Below, piece by piece: positions 9,092 to 16,732 of a stretch of 17,881 nucleotides of DNA. Made by a program: the position numbers and the translations under genes. The notes beneath the pieces are model-generated. The model searched no databases, was not told the DNA's origin, and worked only from the letters and a program-made list of their open reading frames with translations. The stretch lies in assembly GCA_002701875.1 (NCBI GenBank), contig NZWI01000026.1, positions 1-17,881 on the forward strand. The letters run 5' to 3'. This DNA comes from Fidelibacterota bacterium. GTDB taxonomy: Bacteria > Fidelibacterota > Marinisomatia > Marinisomatales > TCS55. The stretch's first letter is position 1. Each line of letters begins with the position of its first letter.

Positions 9092-10621
9092 TTATTCATT
9101 GGTTTCATAAGTTATTTCATGAGTTATAATCTTTCTGCCATCTACAAATAAATTTATCATTGTTGGATTTCTTTGATCGTCAAACCACCATTCCATGCCA
9201 TGCTTCTTTTCGCCCTTATAAATACACTCATATTTTATATCTCCTGATAAAAAATAGTCACTATCAATGCGAGTACCTGTTATAAACAGTTCTTCAGTTT
9301 CTTCAAGACCGTTGGAATTCCATTTTCTCTCATAAAGAATTAAGCCATCATCCATACTAAGGACCCTTTTAAATCGACCATTATCATGATACTCAAATCT
9401 CGCAATTTCATTATCTTTTTTATAATATGATTCACGTTTGATCACATCAGATAATGAATAAATCTGCATAATTCCATGTAACATCCCATCTTTATATGTA
9501 GATAGAGATGCAGGCGACCCATTTGAAAACCACCGCTTAATCTGCCCATGATACTTATTTGATAAGTAAGTACCTACTTCTTCTTTATTCCCATTTGGTG
9601 ACCAAATCTCATAATCACCCATTTTATCATCAGAATTATATGTGGTTTTACTTTTTATTTGTCCAGAGTCATAATATGTCAATAATTCTCCATTAAGCTT
9701 ATTCAAACTATAATCAGCCGATCGCTTTAATTGACCATTAGCATAATAAACCATTAAAGATCCATTCAATAATCCATTAGAGAAAGTTTTAATTGAGTCT
9801 ATTTGCTCGATTTCAGACCACCACTCCCATTGACCATGCGGTTTTCCTGATAGGAATTCACCGATAACTGACTTAGAACCATTGTCATGCCATACTTTAT
9901 ATGATCCATCTAAAACGCCATTTTTATAATTGACTAAAGAATCTAAATGATCTGCTGAATGTTGCCATTTCCACAGTCCATCCTGAAGATCATTCTTAAA
10001 TGACCCTGATTGAACTAATTCTGTATCATTCCATACATTAAACTTACCTGATTTAATACCGCGATTATAAGTCATTAACCTTGATTTTGATCCGTCCTCT
10101 AATCTCCAGATCCATTGGTCATGAGGTATATCATCTAAATACGATCCGCTAACCTTTTTACTACCACCAGGATAATATTCAACAAATTTTCCATTAAGTT
10201 TTCCATTTATATAATTCTGTCGGATAATTAACTCTCCACTAGAAAAAATTTCGCTTTTACCGTTAAATAATCCATCTTTGAAGGTATGTATTGAATCAAT
10301 TGTACCAATTTCATCATTCCAAACCCATTTGCCTATTTTCTTCCCTGAATGATATTCACCTTTTGTTCCAATTCTCCCATTCGAGTGATATTGAATAAAG
10401 TCTCCGTGCATTTTTCCATTAGAAAAAAGAACCTCCGAAAAAGTTTGTCCATTAGTGTAATAATCAATTCGTTTGATGACTATGACTGAACTCCCGCTCT
10501 CTTTTACCCATTCTACTGTTTTTTCCTCCTTATTTGGATAGCGATCAATCACGCGTACAGTTGGTGGTGCGCACGCTGATAGGATCAGCAGGTATAAATA
10601 AACTATGTTACGAGTAACCAT
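9092..10621 (-). CDS. MORN-repeat (YwqK-like) lipoprotein
   Basis: A 509-residue protein from ATG 10621; a TTG two codons further up (10627) is possible but neither has a good Shine-Dalgarno. It has a short lipoprotein signal with lipobox L14-S15-A16-C17, so it should be anchored outside the cytoplasm. The rest is a chain of MORN_2-type units of about 24 residues with the pattern YxNG...G....Y. Units alternate: every second or third contains W-x-W (W99/W101, W170/W172, W217/W219, W265/W267), usually followed by D-S and T-F/Y-x-x-G. Databases label such proteins YwqK-family antitoxins, but there is no toxin here and the name says nothing about function. MORN repeats are thought to bind membranes or proteins. 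The gene is divergent from pntAA. Confidence 0.85.
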   Translation of the reverse strand: MVTRNIVYLYLLILSACAPPTVRVIDRYPNKEEKTVEWVKESGSSVIVIKRIDYYTNGQTFSEVLFSNGKMHGDFIQYHSNGRIGTKGEYHSGKKIGKWVWNDEIGTIDSIHTFKDGLFNGKSEIFSSGELIIRQNYINGKLNGKFVEYYPGGSKKVSGSYLDDIPHDQWIWRLEDGSKSRLMTYNRGIKSGKFNVWNDTELVQSGSFKNDLQDGLWKWQHSADHLDSLVNYKNGVLDGSYKVWHDNGSKSVIGEFLSGKPHGQWEWWSEIEQIDSIKTFSNGLLNGSLMVYYANGQLKRSADYSLNKLNGELLTYYDSGQIKSKTTYNSDDKMGDYEIWSPNGNKEEVGTYLSNKYHGQIKRWFSNGSPASLSTYKDGMLHGIMQIYSLSDVIKRESYYKKDNEIARFEYHDNGRFKRVLSMDDGLILYERKWNSNGLEETEELFITGTRIDSDYFLSGDIKYECIYKGEKKHGMEWWFDDQRNPTMINLFVDGRKIITHEITYETNE

Positions 10622-10629
10622 GCCCAAAA

Positions 10630-10652
10630 TTACTATTGATAATCAATAGTAA
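10630..10652. promoter_or_regulatory. perfect 11-1-11 palindrome, candidate Fur-family operator
   Basis: TTACTATTGAT, one A, then ATCAATAGTAA: both arms match over all 11 bases. It lies in the 115-base divergent region, 8 bases above the ATG of the MORN lipoprotein and 84 bases above pntAA. The centre TGATAATCA is identical to the middle of the E. coli Fur consensus (GATAATGATAATCATTATC), and the 19 central bases agree at 13 positions. Fur, Zur or PerR control is therefore a candidate, but another dimeric regulator is equally possible. In the lipoprotein transcript it would form a hairpin next to the start codon. Confidence 0.55.
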
Positions 10653-10736
10653 AAATCCTGAAATGAATTTTAGATATGTTGCCAAATAATGTTCTAAATT
10701 CGCGTGCTGTAGAAATATATATACAGGATTATTTAA

Positions 10737-11873
10737 ATGATTGCGGCCATTTTAAAAGAAAATATTCAAGGGGAAACCCGTGTAGCAGCTACTCCTAAAA
10801 CCGTTAAGGAATTAATTGATAATGGTCTACAATTAAGAGTTCAGTCTGGTGCTGGTGAGTCTTCTTTTCATTCAGACCAAGCATATAAGGATGCAGGCGG
10901 GGAAATAACTCCTGATGTTTCTTCTACCCTAAGTGGTGCTAATATTGTATTAAAAGTATCACCTCTTACATTAGATGAAGTTGATGCACTAGATGAAGGG
11001 AGCATTTATGTTTCACTTCTCCAAACTACCAAAGAGATAGCTCTCGTTAAAAGATTAACTGAGAAAAAAGTAACTGGGTTCTCGATGCACTTGATTCCTA
11101 GAACAACTTTGGCCCAAAGCATGGATGCATTAAGCTCTCAAGCGAATATTGCTGGATACAAATCTGTTCTAGTTGGTGCTGCTCATTTAGCCGTTTACAT
11201 GCCTTTACTTATGACTGCAGCAGGTACAATTCCACCTGCTAAAGTTCTTATTATTGGCGCCGGAGTGGCTGGACTGCAAGCGATTGCGACTGCTAATAGA
11301 TTAGGTGCTCAAGTTGAAGCATTTGATGTTCGACCTGAAGTAAAAGAACAAGTGGAATCATTGGGAGCAAAATTTGTTGAAATTGAATCACAAGATAAAG
11401 AGGGTGTTGGAGATGGTGGCTATGCTAAGGAAACATCCGATGATTATAAAAAGCAACAAGAATTAAAAATTAAAGAACGTACTGCAAAATCCGATTTAGT
11501 AATCACAACAGCGCTGATTCCAGGTAAGCCTGCACCAGTTTTAATTAATAAAGATATGGTTGAAAACATGAAAAGAGGGTCAGTGATTATAGATTTAGCT
11601 TCTGAAAATGGAGGCAATTGCGAATTGACACAAAAAGATAAGGTGGTCAATCACAATGGCATTATAATTGATGGGACCTCAAATTTTCCCGCCACAATGC
11701 AAGTGCACGCTTCTCAACTATATGCGAGAAATGTATCATCATTTGTCAATTATATGATTAAAGAGGGTGAACTAAAATTAGATCTTGAGGATGAAATCAT
11801 TGCTGGTGCAATGTTTACTCATAAAGGTGAAATCACTCATCAACAAACTAATGAATTAGCAACAAATACTTAA
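10737..11873 (+). CDS. pntAA: NAD(P) transhydrogenase subunit alpha part 1 (NAD(H)-binding dI)
   Basis: PntAA is the soluble NAD(H)-binding component of the proton-translocating transhydrogenase, which reduces NADP+ with NADH using the proton gradient. The 378-residue protein has the alanine-dehydrogenase-like N-terminus (AAILKENIQGETRVAATP, 3-20), the RQD loop residues R122, Q127 and D130 in AQSMDALSSQANIAGY, and the Rossmann motif GAGVAG (174-179) followed by the acidic residue in EAFDVRP. It ends after dI, so this is the three-gene form known from Rhodospirillum rubrum rather than the fused E. coli PntA. A weak AGGA lies about ten bases ahead of the ATG. It heads an operon with pntAB, pntB, msrA and GNAT. 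Confidence 0.96.
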   Translation: MIAAILKENIQGETRVAATPKTVKELIDNGLQLRVQSGAGESSFHSDQAYKDAGGEITPDVSSTLSGANIVLKVSPLTLDEVDALDEGSIYVSLLQTTKEIALVKRLTEKKVTGFSMHLIPRTTLAQSMDALSSQANIAGYKSVLVGAAHLAVYMPLLMTAAGTIPPAKVLIIGAGVAGLQAIATANRLGAQVEAFDVRPEVKEQVESLGAKFVEIESQDKEGVGDGGYAKETSDDYKKQQELKIKERTAKSDLVITTALIPGKPAPVLINKDMVENMKRGSVIIDLASENGGNCELTQKDKVVNHNGIIIDGTSNFPATMQVHASQLYARNVSSFVNYMIKEGELKLDLEDEIIAGAMFTHKGEITHQQTNELATNT

Positions 11874-11882
11874 GGTAATATT

Positions 11883-12155
11883 ATGGATATGATCAATATT
11901 CTGACTGTATTTATTCTAGCAATTTTTGTTGGGAATGAAATTATAACTAAAGTACCTCCTACATTACACACTCCGCTGATGTCTGGATCTAATGCTATTT
12001 CTGGCATTGCTATTGTAGGTGCTATTATTTCAACAAAAGTAGGAGGAGAATTAGGTACATGGCTAGGAATGGTTGCAGTCATTTTTGCTACAATTAATTG
12101 CGTTGGCGGATTTATGGTTACTAATAGAATGTTAAAGATGTTTAAGAGGAAGTAA
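11883..12155 (+). CDS. pntAB: NAD(P) transhydrogenase subunit alpha part 2 (membrane)
   Basis: This 90-residue subunit supplies the first three helices of the proton-conducting membrane domain dII. It shows three hydrophobic spans (about 4-21, 37-53, 58-80) and the conserved loop VPPTLHTPLMSGSNAISG (24-41). The ATG is nine bases after the pntAA stop and is preceded by AAGGT, which overlaps that stop. The length is usual for separate PntAB proteins. Confidence 0.96.
   Translation: MDMINILTVFILAIFVGNEIITKVPPTLHTPLMSGSNAISGIAIVGAIISTKVGGELGTWLGMVAVIFATINCVGGFMVTNRMLKMFKRK
12145..12152 (+). promoter_or_regulatory. ribosome binding site for TTG-started pntB
   Basis: AGAGGAAG ends seven bases ahead of TTG at 12160 and lies within the last codons of pntAB. 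It supports the TTG as the real pntB start, which also gives the usual PntB N-terminus. Confidence 0.6.
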
Positions 12156-12159
12156 AACC

Positions 12160-13539
12160 TTGGAATATACAAACCTCGCCTATGTAGCTGCTGCCGTCCT
12201 ATTTATCATAGGAATAAAACGACTCGGTTCCCCAAAAACCGCACAAAGCGGCAATGCAATTGCATCGATTGGAATGCTTATTGCTATTATTGCAACTGTC
12301 GCATCATTCGATCTTTTAGACTTCAAATTAATTGCTATTGGAATGATTATTGGCTCAATTATTGGTGCAACTTTTGCGATTCGAGTTCAGATGACACAAA
12401 TGCCCCAAATGGTTGCTATTTTCAATGGCTTTGGGGGTGGGGCATCTGCACTAGTAGCCGCTTCAGAATTCTTTACTAAACATGGCACTGCTGATCTGAA
12501 TACATTTATTTCTGGAACAATTATATTATCCGTTTTTATAGGCACACTAACCTTCTCAGGTAGCTTTATTGCTTTTGGGAAGCTTCAAGGGTTTGTTAGT
12601 GGAAAACCTATTGTTTTTTCCGGACTACAAATTCTTAATGGTTTTATGGTAATTGGAATAGTGTTGATAGGTACTTTAATAACTATTGGAGTTAACCAAG
12701 ATCTAAATCTATTCTATGGAATAGTTGTTTTGGCAGTTCTATTAGGCGTTACACTTACAATTCCAATTGGCGGAGCAGATATGCCAGTAGTAATATCTTT
12801 ATTAAACTCTTATTCTGGTATTGCTGCCTCTGCAACGGGATTCGTGCTCATGAATAACGGGCTTATCATTTCTGGCGCTCTCGTAGGGGCATCCGGACTT
12901 ATTTTAACTAATATAATGTGTAAAGGCATGAACCGATCTCTGGCTAATGTGATTTTTGGTGCAGTTGGACTCGAACAAGAAACTTTGAGTACTGATGGAA
13001 AACAAATAAATGTCAAATCTTCCACTACAGATGAGGCAGCAATGATTTTGGATGCAGCAGATAAGGTAATTATTGTACCTGGTTACGGTTTAGCTGTTGC
13101 ACAGGCACAACATGCTGCACGCGAGGTTGCAGAACAATTAGAATTAATGGGGAAAACTGTTCTTTATGCTATTCACCCAGTCGCTGGCCGTATGCCTGGC
13201 CATATGAATGTTTTGCTAGCTGAAGCGAATGTACCATACGATAAATTGAAAGATCTAGGTGACATCAATCCCGAGTTTGAAGATTGTGATGTGGCTATTA
13301 TACTTGGTGCAAATGATGTTGTGAATCCAGCGGCTCGACATGATACCTCAAGCCCTATATACGGGATGCCAATTCTAGATGTAGATAAATCAAGAACGGT
13401 TATTGTTAATAAAAGAACAATGAATCCTGGATTTGCAGGTATTCAAAACGAGTTATTTGGTTTTGAAAATACTGTGATGGTTTTTGGTGATGCTAAAGAA
13501 ATGCTCACTACACTTTATAAAGATCTTAAAGAATTATAA
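12160..13539 (+). CDS. pntB: NAD(P) transhydrogenase subunit beta
   Basis: PntB carries the rest of the proton channel and the NADP(H)-binding domain dIII. The 459-residue protein has eight or nine helices over about residues 5-265 with FNGFGGGASAL (88-98) and PIGGADMPVVIS, then dIII with PGYGLAVAQAQ (GYG at 308-310), AIHPVAGRMPGHMNVLLAEA, GANDVVNPAA and KRTMNPGFAG starting at K418, where Thr replaces the more common Ser of the KRSM signature. The start is TTG 12160-12162, four bases after the pntAB stop, with AGAGGAAG (12145-12152) seven bases before it. No in-frame ATG fits. Length and domains are complete. Confidence 0.96.
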   Translation: MEYTNLAYVAAAVLFIIGIKRLGSPKTAQSGNAIASIGMLIAIIATVASFDLLDFKLIAIGMIIGSIIGATFAIRVQMTQMPQMVAIFNGFGGGASALVAASEFFTKHGTADLNTFISGTIILSVFIGTLTFSGSFIAFGKLQGFVSGKPIVFSGLQILNGFMVIGIVLIGTLITIGVNQDLNLFYGIVVLAVLLGVTLTIPIGGADMPVVISLLNSYSGIAASATGFVLMNNGLIISGALVGASGLILTNIMCKGMNRSLANVIFGAVGLEQETLSTDGKQINVKSSTTDEAAMILDAADKVIIVPGYGLAVAQAQHAAREVAEQLELMGKTVLYAIHPVAGRMPGHMNVLLAEANVPYDKLKDLGDINPEFEDCDVAIILGANDVVNPAARHDTSSPIYGMPILDVDKSRTVIVNKRTMNPGFAGIQNELFGFENTVMVFGDAKEMLTTLYKDLKEL

Positions 13540-13549
13540 TTTTTATTGT

Positions 13550-14173
13550 ATGCCTCGCGTATTGATAAATATGCTAATGATGATCACTATGCTTACAACG
13601 TTAGCTGTATGTCAAAATAAAGGAAGTGTTATTATGTCAGAAAAAAAACTAGAAAGTGCGATACTTGGCGGAGGTTGTTTTTGGTGTGTTGAAGCTGTAT
13701 TTGAGCGCGTTGAAGGAGTTAAGACTGTTATCTCAGGTTATGCCGGAGGGCATAAAAAGAATCCGACTTATAAAGAAGTTACGAGCGGTCAGACTGGTCA
13801 TGCGGAAGTATGTGAGATTATGTTTGATACAGATAAAATTTCATATGATGAGATTTTAAATATTTTCTGGGAAGCCCATGACCCAACGACTCTAAATCGT
13901 CAAGGGAATGACCGTGGAACACAGTATCGATCCGCAATCTATTACCAAGGAGATAAACAGAAGCTTTCTGTAGAAAAATCTATTAAAAAAGCTGAGAAAC
14001 TATTTGATGATCCGATTACTACAGAGGTAAAAGAATTAGATAGGTTTTATAAAGCAGAAGGGTATCACCAAGACTATTTTGACAATAATCCTAATGCACC
14101 GTATTGTACGTTCATAATTGCACCAAAAATCAATAAGCTGCGTGAAAAAGGGACTATCTGGAATGATGAATAA
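13550..14173 (+). CDS. msrA: peptide methionine sulfoxide reductase MsrA, possibly exported
   Basis: MsrA reduces the S-epimer of methionine sulfoxide in proteins. From ATG 13550 the product has 207 residues. Catalytic Cys is C43 in GGCFWC (41-46), followed by SGYAGG, TSGQTGHAE, EAHDPTT and RGTQYRSAIYY; C186 near the C-terminus (PYC) could be the resolving cysteine. Residues 3-21 (LINMLMMITMLTTLAVC after an Arg) look like a signal peptide with a lipobox-like L-A-V-C, although Val before Cys is unusual. An internal ATG at 13634, preceded by AGGAAG seven bases away, would give a normal 179-residue cytoplasmic MsrA. ATG 13550 has no visible Shine-Dalgarno but lies 10 bases after pntB. Both forms may be made. 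Enzyme call is certain; the start and location are not. Confidence 0.92.
   Translation: MPRVLINMLMMITMLTTLAVCQNKGSVIMSEKKLESAILGGGCFWCVEAVFERVEGVKTVISGYAGGHKKNPTYKEVTSGQTGHAEVCEIMFDTDKISYDEILNIFWEAHDPTTLNRQGNDRGTQYRSAIYYQGDKQKLSVEKSIKKAEKLFDDPITTEVKELDRFYKAEGYHQDYFDNNPNAPYCTFIIAPKINKLREKGTIWNDE
13621..13626 (+). promoter_or_regulatory. internal ribosome binding site before the short msrA start
   Basis: AGGAAG lies seven bases ahead of ATG 13634, inside the region that would encode the signal-peptide-like extension. It is stronger than anything ahead of ATG 13550, so it decides between an exported form and a cytoplasmic form, or permits both. Confidence 0.5.
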
Positions 14174-14683
14174 TTGGAGATAATTAGAACATCTCGTTTA
14201 ATATTATCCGAATTAACTATTAATGACGCTAATTTTATCTTCAAATTATATAATGACCGGGACTTTATTAGATATATAGGTGATAGAGGGATTGCTTCAG
14301 TTCAAGATGCAGAAAGTTTTATTTTACAAGGTCCTATAAATAGTTATAATATAAATAATTATGGCCTTTGTCTTATTTCATTATTAGATAAAAAACCTAT
14401 AGGAATCTGCGGTTTATTGAAAAGAGATAAGCTTGATTCACCCGATATTGGTTTCTCAATACTCCCAAATTTCCGAAGACAAGGATATGCACTTGAAGCA
14501 TCAAGAGCTATACTTAATGATGCTAGAGAAAGACTACAACTAACAAAAATACTGGCTATTACGTCATCTGAAAATATTGCTTCTATTGAACTATTATTAA
14601 AATTAGGAATGGTTTATAAAAAAATGATAACAATAGAATCAGATAGCAAACCCGTTCAATTGTATAGTATTCAGTTTAATTGA
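14174..14683 (+). CDS. GNAT family N-acetyltransferase (RimJ/RimL-like)
   Basis: The 169-residue product resembles the RimJ/RimL branch of acetyl-CoA-dependent N-acetyltransferases: TSRLILSEL (6-14) at the N-terminus, a KPIGICGL strand (74-81), DIGFSILPNFRRQGYALEA (91-109) with the acetyl-CoA pyrophosphate-binding R-x-x-G-x-A at R101-A106 region, and the TSSENIASIELLLKLGM segment toward the end. The acceptor may be a protein N-terminus, amine or antibiotic; it cannot be told. The first codon that can serve as start is TTG 14174, directly after the msrA TAA and in the same frame, with a weak GGA in the last msrA codons. It is the last gene of the pnt operon and overlaps serC tail to tail by 13 bases. 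Confidence 0.85.
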   Translation: MEIIRTSRLILSELTINDANFIFKLYNDRDFIRYIGDRGIASVQDAESFILQGPINSYNINNYGLCLISLLDKKPIGICGLLKRDKLDSPDIGFSILPNFRRQGYALEASRAILNDARERLQLTKILAITSSENIASIELLLKLGMVYKKMITIESDSKPVQLYSIQFN

Positions 14684-15747
14684 AAATCCTTCATTGCCTG
14701 AATTAAAGCATCCACACCTTCTTCAGGCATTGCATTGTAGATAGAAGCTCTGAAACCTCCGATAGAGCGATGACCTTTTAAAGTTTGCAATCCACGTTGA
14801 TTACAGTAAGATAAAAAACTTGATTCATCACCTTGCTCAGCAAAAACAAAAGGAACATTCATCATTGATCGATTTTCAACTTTAACTGGACTTCTAAATA
14901 ATACATTATTATCTATTTCATCATAAAGTTTTTGAGCCTTCAATTTATTTTTTTTCTCAATACAATCAATTCCACCAATACTCTTTAACCAAGTTAAAGT
15001 TCGATTAACAGCATAAATAGACATTACTGGAGGCGTGTTAAACATGGACCCCTTATCAATATGGGTTCCATAATTCATCATGGTTGGTATTTTTCTATCA
15101 ACTTTATCTAATATATCATCACGTATAATTACCATTGTCACTCCAGCTGGACCCATATTTTTTTGGGCACCAGCATATATTAATCCAAACTGCGATATAT
15201 CAATTGGTCGACTAAAAATATCAGAAGACATATCTGCAACCAAATATCCATTTGAGTTAATTGGTATTGGAAAATCATGCCACTGTGTTCCATAAATAGT
15301 ATTATTACTGGTTATATGTAGATAAATCGCATCTTCACTTTGAGTAAGCTCTTTAGGAATATGATCATAGACAGATTCTTTAGATGAGCAAGCTACATTC
15401 ACTTTACCATACAATAGAGCTTCTTTGATTGCTTTTGTTGACCATGCACCTGTATCAGTATAATCAGCTATCATATCGTCGTCTAGTAGATTGATTGGTA
15501 CCATTGAAAATTGAAGCGATGCACCCCCCTGTAAAAATAATACATGGTATCCATCTGGTACATTCAATAATCCTCGAGTTAAAGACTCTGTCTCATAAAC
15601 CATATCCATAACTGGTTTTGATCTATGGCTCATTTCCATCAAACTTAAGCCATGCCCATCATAATTTTTTGCGGCTTCAGACACAGCTTCTAGAACTGAA
15701 GCGTCTAACATTGCTGGTCCTGCACTAAAATTGTATATTTTTGACAT
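14671..15747 (-). CDS. serC: phosphoserine aminotransferase
   Basis: SerC transfers the amino group of glutamate to 3-phosphohydroxypyruvate, giving phosphoserine on the way to serine; it may also serve pyridoxine synthesis. The 358-residue class-V aminotransferase has the N-terminal YNFSAGPAMLD (5-15), the MEMSHRSK helix (37-44), FLQGGASLQF (71-80), TDTGAWS (97-103), HITSNNTIYGTQ (144-155) and the PLP lysine K196 in YAGAQKNMGPAG (191-202). Length is normal. It stands alone on its strand, with a terminator of the previous operon 56 bases upstream of its ATG. No strong Shine-Dalgarno is seen. Its stop lies inside the end of the convergent GNAT gene. Confidence 0.97.
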   Translation of the reverse strand: MSKIYNFSAGPAMLDASVLEAVSEAAKNYDGHGLSLMEMSHRSKPVMDMVYETESLTRGLLNVPDGYHVLFLQGGASLQFSMVPINLLDDDMIADYTDTGAWSTKAIKEALLYGKVNVACSSKESVYDHIPKELTQSEDAIYLHITSNNTIYGTQWHDFPIPINSNGYLVADMSSDIFSRPIDISQFGLIYAGAQKNMGPAGVTMVIIRDDILDKVDRKIPTMMNYGTHIDKGSMFNTPPVMSIYAVNRTLTWLKSIGGIDCIEKKNKLKAQKLYDEIDNNVLFRSPVKVENRSMMNVPFVFAEQGDESSFLSYCNQRGLQTLKGHRSIGGFRASIYNAMPEEGVDALIQAMKDFQLN

Positions 15748-15802
15748 TAATTGCTTTGGATAAGTGTATATAAATTATATCTATAGCCCACCTAACTAAA
15801 AC

Positions 15803-15830
15803 AAAAAACCCCCAATAATGGGGGTTTTTT
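15803..15830 (-). terminator. intrinsic terminator of the ECF sigma operon
   Basis: A perfect 12-base-pair inverted repeat (15803-15814 with 15819-15830) encloses a four-base loop. The five-GC core is flanked by A6 and T6, so the hairpin has a T-run on the minus strand. It begins 16 bases after the stop of the Spy-like gene and shields serC from readthrough. Confidence 0.9.
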
Positions 15831-15845
15831 AACAATTGAAATAAA

Positions 15846-16352
15846 TTAAAATCGCCGTTTGTTTTTTTGTTTTCCACCGCGCATCGGAGGTCTATAACTT
15901 TCTTTCATTCTTCTTTGCATTTGTTGCTTTACAGTCGGTTCAAACATTAAAAGTTTTACTTGCTGAGTTGGATCCAATATATCACCTGATTTTTTAATAA
16001 AATTAATTCTACCTTTGGTCTTTTTATCTTCAAAGGATTTTATATTGCCTAATAGCTTATTAACATCAGACTTGGAAACTTTCTCACCTTTTTTCACTTT
16101 AGTAAAAGTAGGATTAAATAATTCCTTTTCCTCTTTACGAATTTCCATCAGTTCTTTCTGATGTACGCGCATCGCAGGGAAAAACTTTTCTGCCTGATCT
16201 TCTGAAAGTTCCAAATGATCGGTCAATTTCCAGATCATCATCATTTCCATTCTTTCGCTATATTGGCCACCTGGTCCTTTTGGTTTCCCAGGTTGAGCCA
16301 ATAATAGTCCTGTGGCAATTAAAAAGATCGATAGGATAACATTTCTTTTCAT
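15846..16352 (-). CDS. Spy/CpxP-like periplasmic protein
   Basis: The 168-residue product has a clear Sec signal peptide (hydrophobic 5-18, likely cut after LLLA-19) and then a helical, strongly charged mature protein rich in Met, Lys and Glu. Two LTxxQ-like motifs are visible: LELSEDQAEKFFPA (47-60) and LDPTQQVKLLMFE (126-138), the hallmark of the Spy/CpxP/CnrX group of periplasmic chaperones and stress or metal sensors. The tail is very basic (KQKNKRRF). Its ATG overlaps the stop of the putative anti-sigma gene (ATGA), and it is the last gene before the terminator. Placement after an ECF sigma factor and membrane protein suggests a role in sensing or relieving envelope stress. Similarity is by motif, so the family call is moderate. 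Confidence 0.75.
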   Translation of the reverse strand: MKRNVILSIFLIATGLLLAQPGKPKGPGGQYSERMEMMMIWKLTDHLELSEDQAEKFFPAMRVHQKELMEIRKEEKELFNPTFTKVKKGEKVSKSDVNKLLGNIKSFEDKKTKGRINFIKKSGDILDPTQQVKLLMFEPTVKQQMQRRMKESYRPPMRGGKQKNKRRF

Positions 16353-16729
16353 TCTACACCTCTATTATTCACAGCAATGACAGGTTCATATTGGATTTCA
16401 TCCAAAAACATTATGGTTTCCCAAATATCATCGCTTGTATCTACTAAGTAGGAAGCAATGTCATAAACATACGCCTCTGTTTCTGAATCCATTACTTCTA
16501 ACGGTTGGAGATCATTGGACGCATAAACAGTGAAATCATCAGTTAGCTGACTCATTGATGCAAAACCGAATATGGTCAAAAATACAGCTGCCGATACTCC
16601 ATTAAGAAAACCAATTTTTTTTGCAATTCGACGCTTACGCTCTGCATGCAAATTATTTATAAAATCATCCGTATCTATAGTTTGATCTTGAGATAGGATA
16701 ATATTTTTTAATTCTTTTTCAATATTCAT
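16349..16729 (-). CDS. putative anti-sigma factor, single membrane span
   Basis: This 126-residue protein follows the ECF sigma gene by three bases and overlaps the Spy-like gene. The N-terminal 38 residues are soluble and charged (a helix ending HAERKRRIAKK), then comes one hydrophobic span (about 40-59) and a strongly acidic periplasmic part (60-126). The topology and position fit a membrane anti-sigma factor that holds the sigma factor with its short cytoplasmic part. There are no cysteines, so it lacks the zinc-binding HxxxCxxC site of ZAS anti-sigma factors, and I see no other known family motif. The role is inferred from context and topology. Confidence 0.6.
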   Translation of the reverse strand: MNIEKELKNIILSQDQTIDTDDFINNLHAERKRRIAKKIGFLNGVSAAVFLTIFGFASMSQLTDDFTVYASNDLQPLEVMDSETEAYVYDIASYLVDTSDDIWETIMFLDEIQYEPVIAVNNRGVE

Positions 16730-16732
16730 AAT

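Noticed and set aside
9092..10621. Toxin-antitoxin system (YwqK antitoxin label)
   Set aside because: No toxin-like gene is adjacent; the name is a database carry-over, and the protein is a large MORN lipoprotein.
10630..10652. FNR/CRP-type site, because TTGAT and ATCAA are present
   Set aside because: FNR sites have four bases between the half-sites; here only one base separates them.
10692..10714. TTCTA ... TAGAA inverted repeat upstream of pntAA
   Set aside because: Only five-base arms with a 13-base gap in AT-rich DNA; expected by chance.
11870..12172. Minus-strand frame of 100 codons over pntAB
   Set aside because: It is antisense to the highly conserved pntAB and only mirrors its hydrophobic codons.
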